A stretch of 64,000 bases of DNA from Cystobacter fuscus DSM 2262 (lineage in GTDB: Bacteria; Myxococcota; Myxococcia; Myxococcales; Myxococcaceae), in NCBI RefSeq assembly GCF_000335475.2, contig NZ_ANAH02000064.1, forward strand, positions 434,001-498,000. The letters are read 5' to 3'. Shown piece by piece: positions 50,910 to 59,182 of the stretch. Within the stretch, counting starts at the first letter, position 1. Each line of letters opens with the position of its first letter. Both the position numbers and the translations under genes were made by a program. The notes under the pieces are model-generated. The model worked only from the letters and a program-made list of their open reading frames with translations, ran no database searches and was not told the origin of the DNA.

Positions 50910-52157
50910 ATGGCCAGACGCACCAAGGGGCAGTACTCCCCCTCGCTCTTCGATGTCGCGCAGGACATCATCGGGGGCCTGCCGATCAAGCTCATCGAGC
51001 AGTGGCTGGGCAGCGAGCAGACCCACGCGGACGCGCTGCGCCTGCTCCAGTCCTTCCAGGTCAGGGGCTACAACGTCGTCTCGGACTCGGCGGGACTGAC
51101 GCGCTTGTCCCGGCAGCGGGGACTCATCGAGATCCTGGCGCTCATCGATCAGCCCAAGCAGCTCGTCCATGGGCTGGGTACCTCGCTGGGAGGGCGGGGC
51201 GTGGGCATCTGGGCGGCCGACAATACCCAGATGTTCTACCCGCCCTCGGTGCGCGCCGAGTCGCTCGTGTCCATGCTGTTGACGGTCCAGGACGAGGTCC
51301 AGCGCGGCTGTCAGATCCGCATCGGCCTGGGCGCGCACTTCGGCGAGTTCTACGGCCTGAGCGGGGGCTTGTACGGCGCGCAGTCCGACGCCATCGAGGA
51401 GCTGGCGGAGAACCACACCGAGGGCGGGGAGATCGTCATCTCCCAGGCCCTGCGCGAGCTGCTGCCGGAGGGGCACGCCTTCACCCTGGAACCCAAGGAG
51501 GCGCCGCCCTCGCTGCTCGACCCGTGTTGGAGGGTGGTGGAGGGGCCCCGCCTGACGGACCTCCGGCGCTCGAGCGAGCCCTATCCCATCCCGTACTCCC
51601 AGGCCTTCCACGCGGAGCTGCTCGCCTACCAGTCGCGCCTGGAGGACGTGGCCTTCGGCAAGCACCTGGCCGACAAGTACCTCCAGCACAAGACGGTCGT
51701 GCTCATCGAGCGCGAGGCCCAGCAGGCGGAAACACCCGAGCTGGCCCTGTTCGACAACCTCTCGCTGTCCGCGAGGATGAAGGACACGGGCCTGCGGCAC
51801 CTCTCCTCGCACCAGGGCGAGGAGGTGAAGGTGGTGGGGCCCCTGGGCATCTACGTGTTCGACGCCATCCCCGCGGCGCTCGGCTTCGCCCAGCTCTTCC
51901 GCCGCGAGCTCGCGCGCGAGGACATCTCCTGCCGCATCGGCATCGACGTGGGGCCGGTCCTCCTGTTCGACCTGCCCTCGGGAGGCCGGGACATCGCGGG
52001 CATGCCGGTGAACATCGCCTCGAAGCTGGCGCAGGACCTGGGCCGCCCGGGCGGGTTGTACCTGAGCGAGGCCCTGGCACGGCACGTGGACCTGGAGGGC
52101 TTCACCGAGCGGCGCGCCACCGTCTCCGGCGTGGCGCTCACCTTCCACGAGGGCTGA
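50910..52157 (+). CDS. Degenerate two-domain class III cyclase-like protein
   Basis: 415 residues, ATG 50910 with TGGAGG 9 nt upstream. Two halves each resemble the substrate-binding end of class III nucleotide cyclases: first half IRIGLGAHFGEFYG...EGGEIVISQALRELL (about residues 130-195), second half CRIGIDVGPVLLFD...GMPVNIASKLAQDLG (about residues 350-400). The metal-binding Asp pair and transition-state residues typical of active cyclases are not evident, so catalysis is doubtful. It may instead bind a nucleotide or act as a sensor. Its 3' end is copied again at 53691-53790. Confidence 0.75.
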   Translation: MARRTKGQYSPSLFDVAQDIIGGLPIKLIEQWLGSEQTHADALRLLQSFQVRGYNVVSDSAGLTRLSRQRGLIEILALIDQPKQLVHGLGTSLGGRGVGIWAADNTQMFYPPSVRAESLVSMLLTVQDEVQRGCQIRIGLGAHFGEFYGLSGGLYGAQSDAIEELAENHTEGGEIVISQALRELLPEGHAFTLEPKEAPPSLLDPCWRVVEGPRLTDLRRSSEPYPIPYSQAFHAELLAYQSRLEDVAFGKHLADKYLQHKTVVLIEREAQQAETPELALFDNLSLSARMKDTGLRHLSSHQGEEVKVVGPLGIYVFDAIPAALGFAQLFRRELAREDISCRIGIDVGPVLLFDLPSGGRDIAGMPVNIASKLAQDLGRPGGLYLSEALARHVDLEGFTERRATVSGVALTFHEG

Positions 52158-52181
52158 GGCCCGGCGCGCCGTCCTCCCCGC

Positions 52182-53438
52182 TCACCGGGCGGGGGTCGTT
52201 CCCGAGGGGGCCTGGGCGGCGTCCTGCTCCGGCGGCCCCGCGTAGAGGGCATCCCGGATGGCGGCCGGGAACGCCCCGGACATGCCCTCGAAGGCCGTGT
52301 TCGTCAGCACGACGACGCTCAGGCGCCGCTTCGGATCGACGAACCAGCTATGCCCGTAGGCGCCTCCCCACTGCCAGGTGCCCACGGACTGGGGCGTGCC
52401 CGCCTGGGTGGCATCCACGAGCACCGAGGCGCCGAAGCCGAACGTCCACCCCGGGTTGTTGGGCATCTCCAGCGCGCCGATCTGGCCGGTCGACACCAGG
52501 GAGGCCGTCGCGGGCTTCAGCATCGGTGCGCCGCCCGTGCGCACCGCCTCCAGGAACTTCAGGAAGTCCCCCGCCGTGCCCACCATGCCGGCGCCCCCCG
52601 AGGCAAACGAGCGGGCGTTGAACACCCGCCCGGGAACGAAGCGCACGCCACTGGCGCCCCAGGGCACGACGTGGAGTTCGCCCATTCGCACCGGCTCGGG
52701 CTTGCCGTCCGTGTAGGGCGTGGCGAGCCGCTTGGGCTCCTTCACCGTGAAGCCGGTGTCGCGCAGGCCCAGCGGACGGGTGACGAGCCGCTCGACGACC
52801 TTGGGCAGCGGGGCGCCTCCCGCGCGAGCCACCACCGCGCCCAGCACGTCCGTGGCCACGGAGTACCCCCAGCGCGTTCCGGGCTCGTACGCCAGGGGGA
52901 CCGAGGCGATGCGGCGCAGGTTCTCCTCCAGGGACAGTCCGGGCGCATCCATGCCGTCCGAGACACCCGCGCGGTGATAGGGGCCGTCCTCCGGCTCCAG
53001 GAAGCCGTAGCTGAGTCCCGCGGTATGCGTCAGCAACTGACGCACCGTGATGACGGCCTCGCGTCCATCCGCGAGCCGGGGCCGGAAGTCGGGCAGCCAC
53101 CGCGTCACGGGATCCTCCAGTCCCAGCTTGCCCTGGTCCACGAGCGCCAGCGCGGCCGCGGACACCAGGGGTTTGCTCATCGAGGCGAACCGGAAGACGG
53201 CGTCCTCGCGCATGGGGGTATGCGCCTCGCGATCCGCCTCTCCCGCGGCCCGGTGGTAGATGACCTGTCCATCCCGAGCCACCACCACCACCGTGCCGAC
53301 CACCCGCTTGTCGGCCAGCGCTTGCTCGATGACCGCATCCAACCGCGCCGACACCGAACGTTCCTCGGCGGCGGCCAGCCCGCTCAGCAGGAGCCCCAGC
53401 ATGACGACGGTGAATGAGTTTCCAACCTTCGTGCGCAT
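52182..53438 (-). CDS. Secreted serine hydrolase (beta-lactamase class C family), copy 1
   Basis: 418 residues with a signal peptide (FTVVMLGLLLSGLAAAEE). The SxxK catalytic motif is SMSK (about residue 86), the Tyr motif is YSV (about residue 192), and the later conserved region reads GGAYGHSWFVDP. These define the PF00144 family of penicillin-binding/EstB-type esterases and class C beta-lactamases. EstB-like members are esterases; beta-lactam use is possible but not shown. It starts divergently from a truncated tetR copy; GGGAGG precedes the ATG. It is about 95% identical by eye to the second copy at 53815-55071. Confidence 0.92.
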   Translation of the reverse strand: MRTKVGNSFTVVMLGLLLSGLAAAEERSVSARLDAVIEQALADKRVVGTVVVVARDGQVIYHRAAGEADREAHTPMREDAVFRFASMSKPLVSAAALALVDQGKLGLEDPVTRWLPDFRPRLADGREAVITVRQLLTHTAGLSYGFLEPEDGPYHRAGVSDGMDAPGLSLEENLRRIASVPLAYEPGTRWGYSVATDVLGAVVARAGGAPLPKVVERLVTRPLGLRDTGFTVKEPKRLATPYTDGKPEPVRMGELHVVPWGASGVRFVPGRVFNARSFASGGAGMVGTAGDFLKFLEAVRTGGAPMLKPATASLVSTGQIGALEMPNNPGWTFGFGASVLVDATQAGTPQSVGTWQWGGAYGHSWFVDPKRRLSVVVLTNTAFEGMSGAFPAAIRDALYAGPPEQDAAQAPSGTTPAR

Positions 53439-53462
53439 CGACGAACCTCCCTATATTCGTAG

Positions 53463-53472
53463 TGAACGTTCA
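53463..53472. promoter_or_regulatory. Putative TetR operator, copy 1
   Basis: A perfect 10-bp palindrome, TGAACGTTCA, lies between the divergent serine hydrolase and the tetR remnant, 25 nt from the hydrolase start. Copy 2 at 55096-55105 has one change (TGAACGTTCC). A TetR site is inferred from position. Confidence 0.5.
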
Positions 53473-53512
53473 GGAAATAGAGGCGGGGTCCGGGATTTTC
53501 AGAGTGATCGCT

Positions 53513-53690
53513 ATGAAAAAAGCTAATCCCACGGAGGGCCGAGGCTGGGGTCGGCCTCGGGAGTTCCAGCGGAGTGCCGCGTTGGAGCGGGCCATGGAGG
53601 TGTTCTGGGAGCGGGGTTACGAGGGTGCGTCCATCGCCGATCTCACCGGGGCGATGGGCATCACCGCTACAACACGGTGCAGATGCCCTG
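53513..53690 (+). pseudogene. Truncated tetR (5' third only), fused to foreign tail
   Basis: The first 51 codons match the intact regulator at 55146 (MKKANPTEGRGWGRPREF, then a helix-turn-helix start, GYEGASIADLTGAMGIT). Homology stops after base 53665, so the recognition helix and the ligand domain are missing. The frame runs on through 25 bp from another gene and into the cyclase tail copy, ending in unrelated reading. No functional protein is expected. The matching operator just upstream suggests the copy was once regulated. Confidence 0.9.
53663..53690. other. 28-bp templated patch at the duplication junction
   Basis: These 28 bases are identical to 57097-57124 inside the first beta-helix glycanase gene. 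The patch joins the broken tetR (shared ACC at its left edge) to the cyclase-tail copy that starts TGTACCTGAG at 53691. It has no other similarity to the flanks. Confidence 0.9.
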
Positions 53691-53790
53691 TGTACCTGAG
53701 CGAGGCCCTGGCGGAACACGTGGACCGGGGGGCTTCATCGAGAGGAGCGCCACCGTCTCCGGCGTGGCGCTCACCTTCCACGAGGGCTGA
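53691..53790 (+). pseudogene. 3' fragment of the cyclase-like gene
   Basis: A copy of 52057-52157, beginning TGTACCTGAG and ending with the same TGA. It encodes only the last 33 or so residues (YLSEALAEHVD...), and a 1-bp indel shifts the frame in the middle. It has no start and is a by-product of the tandem duplication. Confidence 0.92.
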
Positions 53791-53814
53791 GGCCCGGCGC
53801 GCCGTCCTCCCCGC

Positions 53815-55071
53815 TCACCGGGCGGGGGGCGCTCCCGTGGGAACCTGGGCGGCGTCCTGCTCCGGCGGCCCCACGTAGAGGGCATCCCGGATGGCGGCCG
53901 GGAACGCCCCGGGCAGGCCCTCGATGGCCGTGTTCGTCAGCACGACGACGCTCAGGCGCCGCTTCGGATCGACGAACCAGTGATGCCCGTAGGCGCCTCC
54001 CCACTGCCAGGTGCCCACGGATTGGGGCGTGCCCGCCTGGGTGGCATCCACGAGCACCGAGGCGCCGAAGCCGAACGTCCACCCCGGGCTTCCGGGCATC
54101 TCCAGCGCACCGATCTGGCCGGTCGACACCAGGGTGGCCGTCGCGGGCTTGAGCACCGGTGCGCCGCCCGTGCGTACCGCCTCCAGGAACTTCAGGAAGT
54201 CCCCCGCCGTGCCCACCATGCCGCCGCCCCCCGAGGCAAACGAGCGGGCGTTGAACACCCGCCCGGGAACGAAGCGCATGCTACTGGCGCCCCAGGGCAC
54301 GACGTGGAGTTCACCCATGCGCACCGGCTCGGGCTTGCCGTCCGCGTAGGGCGTGGCGAGCCGCTTGGGCTCCTTCACCGTGAAGCCGGTGTCACGCAGG
54401 CCCAGGGGACGGGTGACGAGCCGCTCGACGACCTTGGGCAGCGGGGCGCCTCCCGCGCGAGCCACCACCGCGCCCAGCACGTCCGTGGCCACGGAGTACC
54501 CCCAGCGCGTTCCGGGCTCGTACGCCAGGGGCACCGAGGCGATGCGGCGCAGGTTCTCCTCCAGGCCCAGCCCGGGCGCATCCATCCCGTTCGAGACGCC
54601 CGCGCGGTGATAGGGGCCGTCCTCCGGCTCGAGGAAGCCGTAGTTGAGTCCCGCGGTATGCGTCAGCAACTGACGCACCGTGATGACGGCCTCGCGTCCA
54701 TCCGCGAGCCGGGGCCGGAAGTCGGGCAGCCACCGCGTCACGGGATCCTCCAGCCCCAGCTTGCCCTGGTCCACGAGCGCCAGCGCGGCCGCGGACACCA
54801 GGGGTTTGCTCATCGAGGCGAACCGGAAGATGGTGTCCTCGCGCATGGGGGTATGCGCCTCGCGATCCGCCTCTCCCGCGGCCCGGTGGTAGATGACCTG
54901 CCCATCCCGAGCCACCACCACCACCGTGCCGACCACCCGCTTGTCGGCCAACGCTTGCTCGATGACCGCATCCAACCGCGCCGACACCGAACGTTCCTCG
55001 GCGACAGCCAGCCCGCTCAGCAGGAGCCCCAGCGTGACGGCGGTGAATGAGCTTCCAACCTTCGTGCGCAT
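53815..55071 (-). CDS. Secreted serine hydrolase (beta-lactamase class C family), copy 2
   Basis: 418 residues, the partner of the copy at 52182-53438 with the same SMSK, YSV and GGAYGH motifs. Substitutions include G-to-S and N-to-G changes near TTHTAGL and MPGSPGWTF, so the copies have begun to diverge. The signal peptide is FTAVTLGLLLSGLAVAEE. It is divergent from the intact TetR gene with the operator-like site at 55096 between them, so this copy should be under direct TetR control. Confidence 0.92.
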   Translation of the reverse strand: MRTKVGSSFTAVTLGLLLSGLAVAEERSVSARLDAVIEQALADKRVVGTVVVVARDGQVIYHRAAGEADREAHTPMREDTIFRFASMSKPLVSAAALALVDQGKLGLEDPVTRWLPDFRPRLADGREAVITVRQLLTHTAGLNYGFLEPEDGPYHRAGVSNGMDAPGLGLEENLRRIASVPLAYEPGTRWGYSVATDVLGAVVARAGGAPLPKVVERLVTRPLGLRDTGFTVKEPKRLATPYADGKPEPVRMGELHVVPWGASSMRFVPGRVFNARSFASGGGGMVGTAGDFLKFLEAVRTGGAPVLKPATATLVSTGQIGALEMPGSPGWTFGFGASVLVDATQAGTPQSVGTWQWGGAYGHHWFVDPKRRLSVVVLTNTAIEGLPGAFPAAIRDALYVGPPEQDAAQVPTGAPPAR

Positions 55072-55095
55072 CGACGAACCTCCCTATATTCGTAG

Positions 55096-55105
55096 TGAAC
55101 GTTCC
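55096..55105. promoter_or_regulatory. Putative TetR operator, copy 2
   Basis: TGAACGTTCC, one base off the palindrome at 53463, in the same place between divergent genes: 25 nt from the hydrolase start and 41 nt from the tetR start. Flanking TTCG and CGAA may extend the symmetry. Confidence 0.5.
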
Positions 55106-55145
55106 GAAAATAGAGGCGGGTCGGGGGAATTTCAGAGTGATCGTT

Positions 55146-55766
55146 ATGAAAAAAGCTAATTCCACGGGGGGCCGGGGCCGGGGTCGGCCTCGGGAGTTCG
55201 ATCGGAGTGCCGCGTTGGAGCGGGCCATGGAGGTGTTCTGGGAGCGGGGCTACGAGGGCACGTCCATCACGGATCTCACCGAGGCGATGGGCATCACCAC
55301 CCCCAGCCTGTATGGGGCCTTCACCTCCAAGGCGGAGCTGTACCGGGAAGCCCTGGAGCTCTACCAGCGGACGCATGGGTCGCCGGGCGCGCCCGCCCTG
55401 GTGGAGGAGCCGACGGCGCGGGGTGCCATGGCCCGCGTGTTGGAGGAGGCCGCGCGTGCGTTCGCCGACCCTCGGCATCCGCCCGGGTGCATGGTCTCGA
55501 CGGCGGTGCTCAACTGCGCGACGGAGAACCAACCGGTGGCCCGGTACGTGGCGGGGCTGCGCGATGCCTCGCTGGCGCAGCTCCGGGCCCGGTTCCAGCG
55601 GGCCATCGCCGAGGGCGAGCTGCCTTCCTCCACGGATGCCGAGGGCCTCGCCCGGTTCTATGGCGCCATCCTCCAGGGCATGTCCGTGCAGGCCCGGGAC
55701 GGCGCGAGCGAGGAGGAGCTGCGGAAGATCGTCACGCTCGCGCTGTCGCGCTTTCCCCGGAGGTGA
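55146..55766 (+). CDS. TetR-family regulator (AcrR/NemR-like)
   Basis: 206 residues, ATG 55146. N-terminal helix-turn-helix with GTSITDLTEAMGITTPSLYGAF, the recognition helix ending SLYGAF, and an N-terminal basic arm (GRGRGRPREFDRS). The ligand domain has the GCMVSTAVLNC...QPVARYV pattern of TetR_C_33-like AcrR/NemR proteins. Divergent from serine hydrolase copy 2. It likely represses the hydrolase and itself; the truncated copy at 53513 is its paralogue. No strong RBS is visible, so expression may be low. Confidence 0.93.
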   Translation: MKKANSTGGRGRGRPREFDRSAALERAMEVFWERGYEGTSITDLTEAMGITTPSLYGAFTSKAELYREALELYQRTHGSPGAPALVEEPTARGAMARVLEEAARAFADPRHPPGCMVSTAVLNCATENQPVARYVAGLRDASLAQLRARFQRAIAEGELPSSTDAEGLARFYGAILQGMSVQARDGASEEELRKIVTLALSRFPRR

Positions 55767-55847
55767 CAGGTGGAGGTGTCGGACCTGCCCAGCGGGTTCG
55801 CTCTTCGGGTAAAGGGGGAGGAGTTCAACAAGGACGGTCATTCATCG

Positions 55848-57632
55848 ATGAAGCGAAACACTCGCGTTGAACCCCGCCCCGCTCCCTTCCACGCGCGCCT
55901 GACGGTGGGCCTGCTGGCGCTCTGCCTGGGCAGTGGCGCGTGCTCCGATTCCACGGATGCGACTGGCAGACGGGGCGCCAACGTCCCCTGGACGGAGTAC
56001 GAGGCGGAGGATGGCAAGACGAACGCGATGGTGCTCGGACCCAACCGGACGCGCTACGATCAGGCGTTCATCGAGGCCGAGGCCATCGGGCGCAAGGCGG
56101 TCCGCCTGGACAAGACGGGCGACTACGTGGCCATCACCGCGAAGAAGGCGGCCAATTCCATCGTCGTGCGGCTGTCGATTCCGGACTCGCCGGAGGGCGG
56201 TGGCATCGACTCGACCCTGGGCCTCTATGTGAATGGCCAGCGCGTCAAGACGCTGGAGGTGACCTCGCGCTACTCATGGGTCTACGGCGGCGAGGTGCTG
56301 CGCACTCCCAACACGCCCAGCGCTGGCGAGCCGCATGCCTTCTTCGACGAGACGCGGGCGCTGCTCGAGCCGATTCCGGCTGGCGCGGAGGTGAAGCTCC
56401 AGAAGGACGCCCAGGACACCGCGGCGTTCTACGTCATCGACCTCATCGACCTGGAGCAGGTCGCCGCGCCGCTCGAGAAGCCCGCGGACCTGGTGTCCGT
56501 CACCGAGTATGGCGCGCTTCCGGACGACAACGTGGACGACGGCGAGGCGATCCAGAACGCCATCGACGCGGCCGTGGGGGAAGGGAAGAAGGGGCTGTGG
56601 ATTCCCCGAGGCACCTATCTCGTCAACGAGGTGAAGCAAGGCCAGCTGGGCCTGTCGCTCAAGGGCATCGAAATCCGGGGCGCGGGCATGTGGTACACCC
56701 AGCTCAAGGGCGCCAAGGCCACCTTCTATTGCTGGGGGGAGGGCGGCTGCCGCTTCTCCGACTTCTCCATCCTCGGCGAGGTCGACTTCCGCGACGATGA
56801 CATCCCGAACAACGGCTTCAACGGCGGGGTGGGCAAGAACACGAGCATCGAGAACGTCTGGGTGGAGCACGTCAAGGTGGGCTTCTGGTGCGGCACGGAC
56901 GCGGACCCCTACGGCACGGATGGCCTGGTGGTGCGCCACTCGCGCTTCCGCAATCTCTACGCGGACGGCATCAATCTGGCCAACGGCACGCGCAACTCCG
57001 TGGTCGAGCACTGCCACTTCCGCAACACCGGGGACGATGCCATGGCCATGTGGTCCAACAAGGGGGCAGGCGATCCCGCGAGCCATGACAACGTCTACCG
57101 CTACAACACGGTGCAGATGCCCTGGCGGGCCAACTGCTTCGCCCTCTACGGGGGCTACAACAACACCATCGAGAAGAGCGTGTGCGAGGACGTGCTGACC
57201 TACTCGGGCCTCCTCATCGACAACGAGTTCGACGCGCACCCGTTCGCCCCGACGACGACCCTCGAGGACATCTCCCTCATCCGCGCGGGGGGCCCCATGT
57301 TTGGCGGAAACCACGGCGCGCTCCGGTTCTACACGCGCCAGGGCCCCGTCAACGACATCACCGCGAAGAACATCGACATCTTCGATTCGACGTTCGCGGG
57401 CATCCAGTTCCAGAACCACCCGGACAGCCAGGGCGCCACGTTCTCCAACATCCTGCTCGAGAACGTCTTCGTCACGGGCTCGCGCACCTACGGCCTCGAG
57501 GTCATCGACGGGGCCGGGGGACGGGCGAGCTTCGAGGACGTGGTGGTGAAGGACTCCGGGAAGGGCGCCCTCCACGCCCCGGGCGTGCCAGCGCTCTTCT
57601 TCGACAAGCGCTCGGGCAACATGGGCTGGTAG
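55848..57632 (+). CDS. GH87-like alpha-1,3-glucanase/mycodextranase, lipoprotein (594 aa)
   Basis: The N-terminal hydrophobic segment ends LALCLGSGAC, a plausible lipobox with Cys32. A beta-sandwich domain (YEAEDGKTN, about 50-205) is followed by a right-handed beta-helix (about 215-594) starting like pectate-lyase-3 repeats (VTEYGALPDDNVDDGEAI). Three acidic residues match the GH87 catalytic set in spacing: D373 (ADGINL), D396 and D397 (RNTGDDAM); 23 residues separate the first two, as I recall for the alpha-1,3-glucanase Agl-FH1. GH87 enzymes cleave alpha-1,3-glucan or nigeran of fungal walls and biofilms. A pectinase-like alternative cannot be excluded. ATG 55848 is preferred to upstream GTG 55770. 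Confidence 0.85.
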   Translation: MKRNTRVEPRPAPFHARLTVGLLALCLGSGACSDSTDATGRRGANVPWTEYEAEDGKTNAMVLGPNRTRYDQAFIEAEAIGRKAVRLDKTGDYVAITAKKAANSIVVRLSIPDSPEGGGIDSTLGLYVNGQRVKTLEVTSRYSWVYGGEVLRTPNTPSAGEPHAFFDETRALLEPIPAGAEVKLQKDAQDTAAFYVIDLIDLEQVAAPLEKPADLVSVTEYGALPDDNVDDGEAIQNAIDAAVGEGKKGLWIPRGTYLVNEVKQGQLGLSLKGIEIRGAGMWYTQLKGAKATFYCWGEGGCRFSDFSILGEVDFRDDDIPNNGFNGGVGKNTSIENVWVEHVKVGFWCGTDADPYGTDGLVVRHSRFRNLYADGINLANGTRNSVVEHCHFRNTGDDAMAMWSNKGAGDPASHDNVYRYNTVQMPWRANCFALYGGYNNTIEKSVCEDVLTYSGLLIDNEFDAHPFAPTTTLEDISLIRAGGPMFGGNHGALRFYTRQGPVNDITAKNIDIFDSTFAGIQFQNHPDSQGATFSNILLENVFVTGSRTYGLEVIDGAGGRASFEDVVVKDSGKGALHAPGVPALFFDKRSGNMGW

Positions 57633-57832
57633 CACCAGCGCCGAGAGGACGGCCTCCCGGTTCGGCCCTCCGCCGGGCCGGCGGGGCCGCTTGTGCTTGA
57701 CGCGGGGCGGCAAGTTGCACGCGGGGTCAACTCCGCCCACTGTTTGACATTGGCTGGCGCCGAATTCGTTGGGTTCGCCGGGGAAATTGGGGATGCTCCC
57801 GCGCGCGTTACCCCCACAGGAGGCAGAACCGA

Positions 57833-59104
57833 ATGCGTCACGTGCTGATGGCGATCAGTGTCGCCGCCACCCTGGTTGTTCCCACCGTCGCCGCCGCGGA
57901 GACCGTGGCCATTTCTTGCGGCACCGTGGGCAAGGAGTTCGAGCTCTGCAAACAGGGTGCGGAGGCCTGGGCCAAGAAGAGCGGCCACCAGGTGAAGCTC
58001 GTCAGTGGCTCCACGGATGCCAGCGAGCAGTTGACGGTATTCCAGCAGCAATTGTCCGCGGGCTCCCCGGACATCGACGTCTTCCGGGTGGACGCGGTGT
58101 GGCCCGGCATCCTCGGGGATCACTTCATCGACCTGAAGCCATACATTCCGGACGACGTGGTGAAGCAGCACTTCCCGGCCATCGTGGAGAACAACATGGT
58201 GAACGGCAAGCTCGTGGCGATGCCGTTCTTCACGGACGCGGGCGTGCTGTACTACCGCAAGGACTTGCTGGAGAAGCACAAGCAGAAGCCCCCCACCACC
58301 TGGCAGGAGCTGGCCACGACGGCCAAGCTGGTGCAGGACGCCGAGCGCAAGGGCGGCAACGACAAGATGGTGGGCTTCGTCTTCCAGGCGAAGGCGGCCG
58401 AGGCGCTCACCTGCAACGCGCTGGAGTGGATCGACTCCTTCGGGGGCGGGGCCATCGTCGGCAAGGATGGCAAGGTCACCATCGACAACCCGAAGGCGGT
58501 GGAGGCGCTGAAGACGGCGGCCTCGTGGATTGGCACCATCGCGCCCCAGGGCGTGCTCAGCTACGAAGAGGAGGGCGCGCGCGGCGTCTTCCAGTCGGGC
58601 AACGCCGTGTTCATGCGCAACTGGCCCTACGCGTGGGCGCTGGCCAACTCGCCGGACAGCCCCATCAACGGCAAGGTGGGCGTGGTGGCGCTCCCCAAGG
58701 GCGGCGCGGACGGCAAGTCCACCGGCGCCCTGGGCGGGTGGAACCTGTCGGTGTCGAAGTACTCCAAGCACCCGGAGATCGCCGCGGACCTGGTGAAGTA
58801 CCTCACGAGCACCGAGGAGCAGAAGCGCCGCGCCATCCTCGGCTCCTTCAACCCCACCATCGTCAGCCTCTACAAGGACGCGGACGTGCTGAAGGCCAAT
58901 CCCTTCTTCGGCACGCTCCTGGACACCTTCACCAACGCGGTCGCCCGGCCGGCGAAGGTGACGGGGGCCAAGTACAGCCGCGTGAGCGCGGACTTCCGCA
59001 ACACCGTGCACTCCATCCTCTCCGGCGGCCCGGCGCAGGCCGACGCCAAGGTGAAGGATCTGCAGAAGAAGCTCGAGCGCATGGGCAAGAACGGCAAGTG
59101 GTGA
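57833..59104 (+). CDS. Sugar ABC transporter substrate-binding protein (trehalose/maltose type)
   Basis: 423 residues with a Sec signal peptide (LMAISVAATLVVPTVAAAE). It has the layout of family 1 extracellular solute-binding proteins: SAGSPDIDVFRVDAVWPG (about 80-97), FTDAGVLYYRKDLLEKH, GFVFQAKAAEALTCNA and GGWNLSVSKYSKHPE. These are typical of trehalose/maltose or glucosyl-glycerol binders. GGAGG precedes the ATG by 8-9 nt. No permease or ATPase gene is adjacent, so it must work with an MsmK-type or remote transporter, or it acts in binding only. Its place between two GH87-like genes suggests it takes up their oligosaccharide products (inference). Confidence 0.92.
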   Translation: MRHVLMAISVAATLVVPTVAAAETVAISCGTVGKEFELCKQGAEAWAKKSGHQVKLVSGSTDASEQLTVFQQQLSAGSPDIDVFRVDAVWPGILGDHFIDLKPYIPDDVVKQHFPAIVENNMVNGKLVAMPFFTDAGVLYYRKDLLEKHKQKPPTTWQELATTAKLVQDAERKGGNDKMVGFVFQAKAAEALTCNALEWIDSFGGGAIVGKDGKVTIDNPKAVEALKTAASWIGTIAPQGVLSYEEEGARGVFQSGNAVFMRNWPYAWALANSPDSPINGKVGVVALPKGGADGKSTGALGGWNLSVSKYSKHPEIAADLVKYLTSTEEQKRRAILGSFNPTIVSLYKDADVLKANPFFGTLLDTFTNAVARPAKVTGAKYSRVSADFRNTVHSILSGGPAQADAKVKDLQKKLERMGKNGKW

Positions 59105-59123
59105 GTTCGCCCCTGGCGTGAAG

Positions 59124-59165
59124 AAAAAGGGCCGCCCCTGTCTCCAGGGGCGGCCCGATGTTTTT
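59124..59165. terminator. Bidirectional intrinsic terminator between convergent genes
   Basis: Perfect 12-bp stem GGGCCGCCCCTG/CAGGGGCGGCCC with a 4-nt loop (TCTC), preceded by AAAAA (59124-59128) and followed by GATGTTTTT. It suits both the plus-strand binding protein and the minus-strand GH87-like gene. Confidence 0.92.
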
Positions 59166-59182
59166 CAGGGGGAGGCGTCAGG

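Larger units (their letters stand above)
52057..53665. repeat. Tandem duplication, unit 1 (about 1.63 kb)
   Basis: Covers the 3' end of the cyclase-like gene, the serine hydrolase gene and the first third of a tetR gene. The same segment recurs at 53691-55298 with an offset of 1,633 bp: gene ends 52157/53790, 52182/53815 and starts 53438/55071, 53513/55146. Differences are scattered substitutions plus one small indel in the cyclase tail. Confidence 0.97.
53691..55298. repeat. Tandem duplication, unit 2 (about 1.63 kb)
   Basis: Second copy of the cyclase tail, serine hydrolase and tetR 5' region, continuing directly into the intact tetR. The left edge is 53691 (equals 52057) and the matched right edge 55298 (equals 53665). 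Unit 2 carries the intact regulator, so unit 1 lost its tetR 3' part in the event that created the repeat. Confidence 0.97.

Noticed and set aside
53513-53878. The run-on frame of the truncated tetR as a real small gene
   Set aside because: The frame joins a half helix-turn-helix, a 25-bp patch and a shifted cyclase tail, then antisense hydrolase sequence; the assembled protein has no coherent domain.
57744-57749. TTGACA as a -35 box for the sugar-binding protein
   Set aside because: The 6-mer is perfect, but no reasonable -10 box lies 16-18 nt downstream, so I do not call a promoter.
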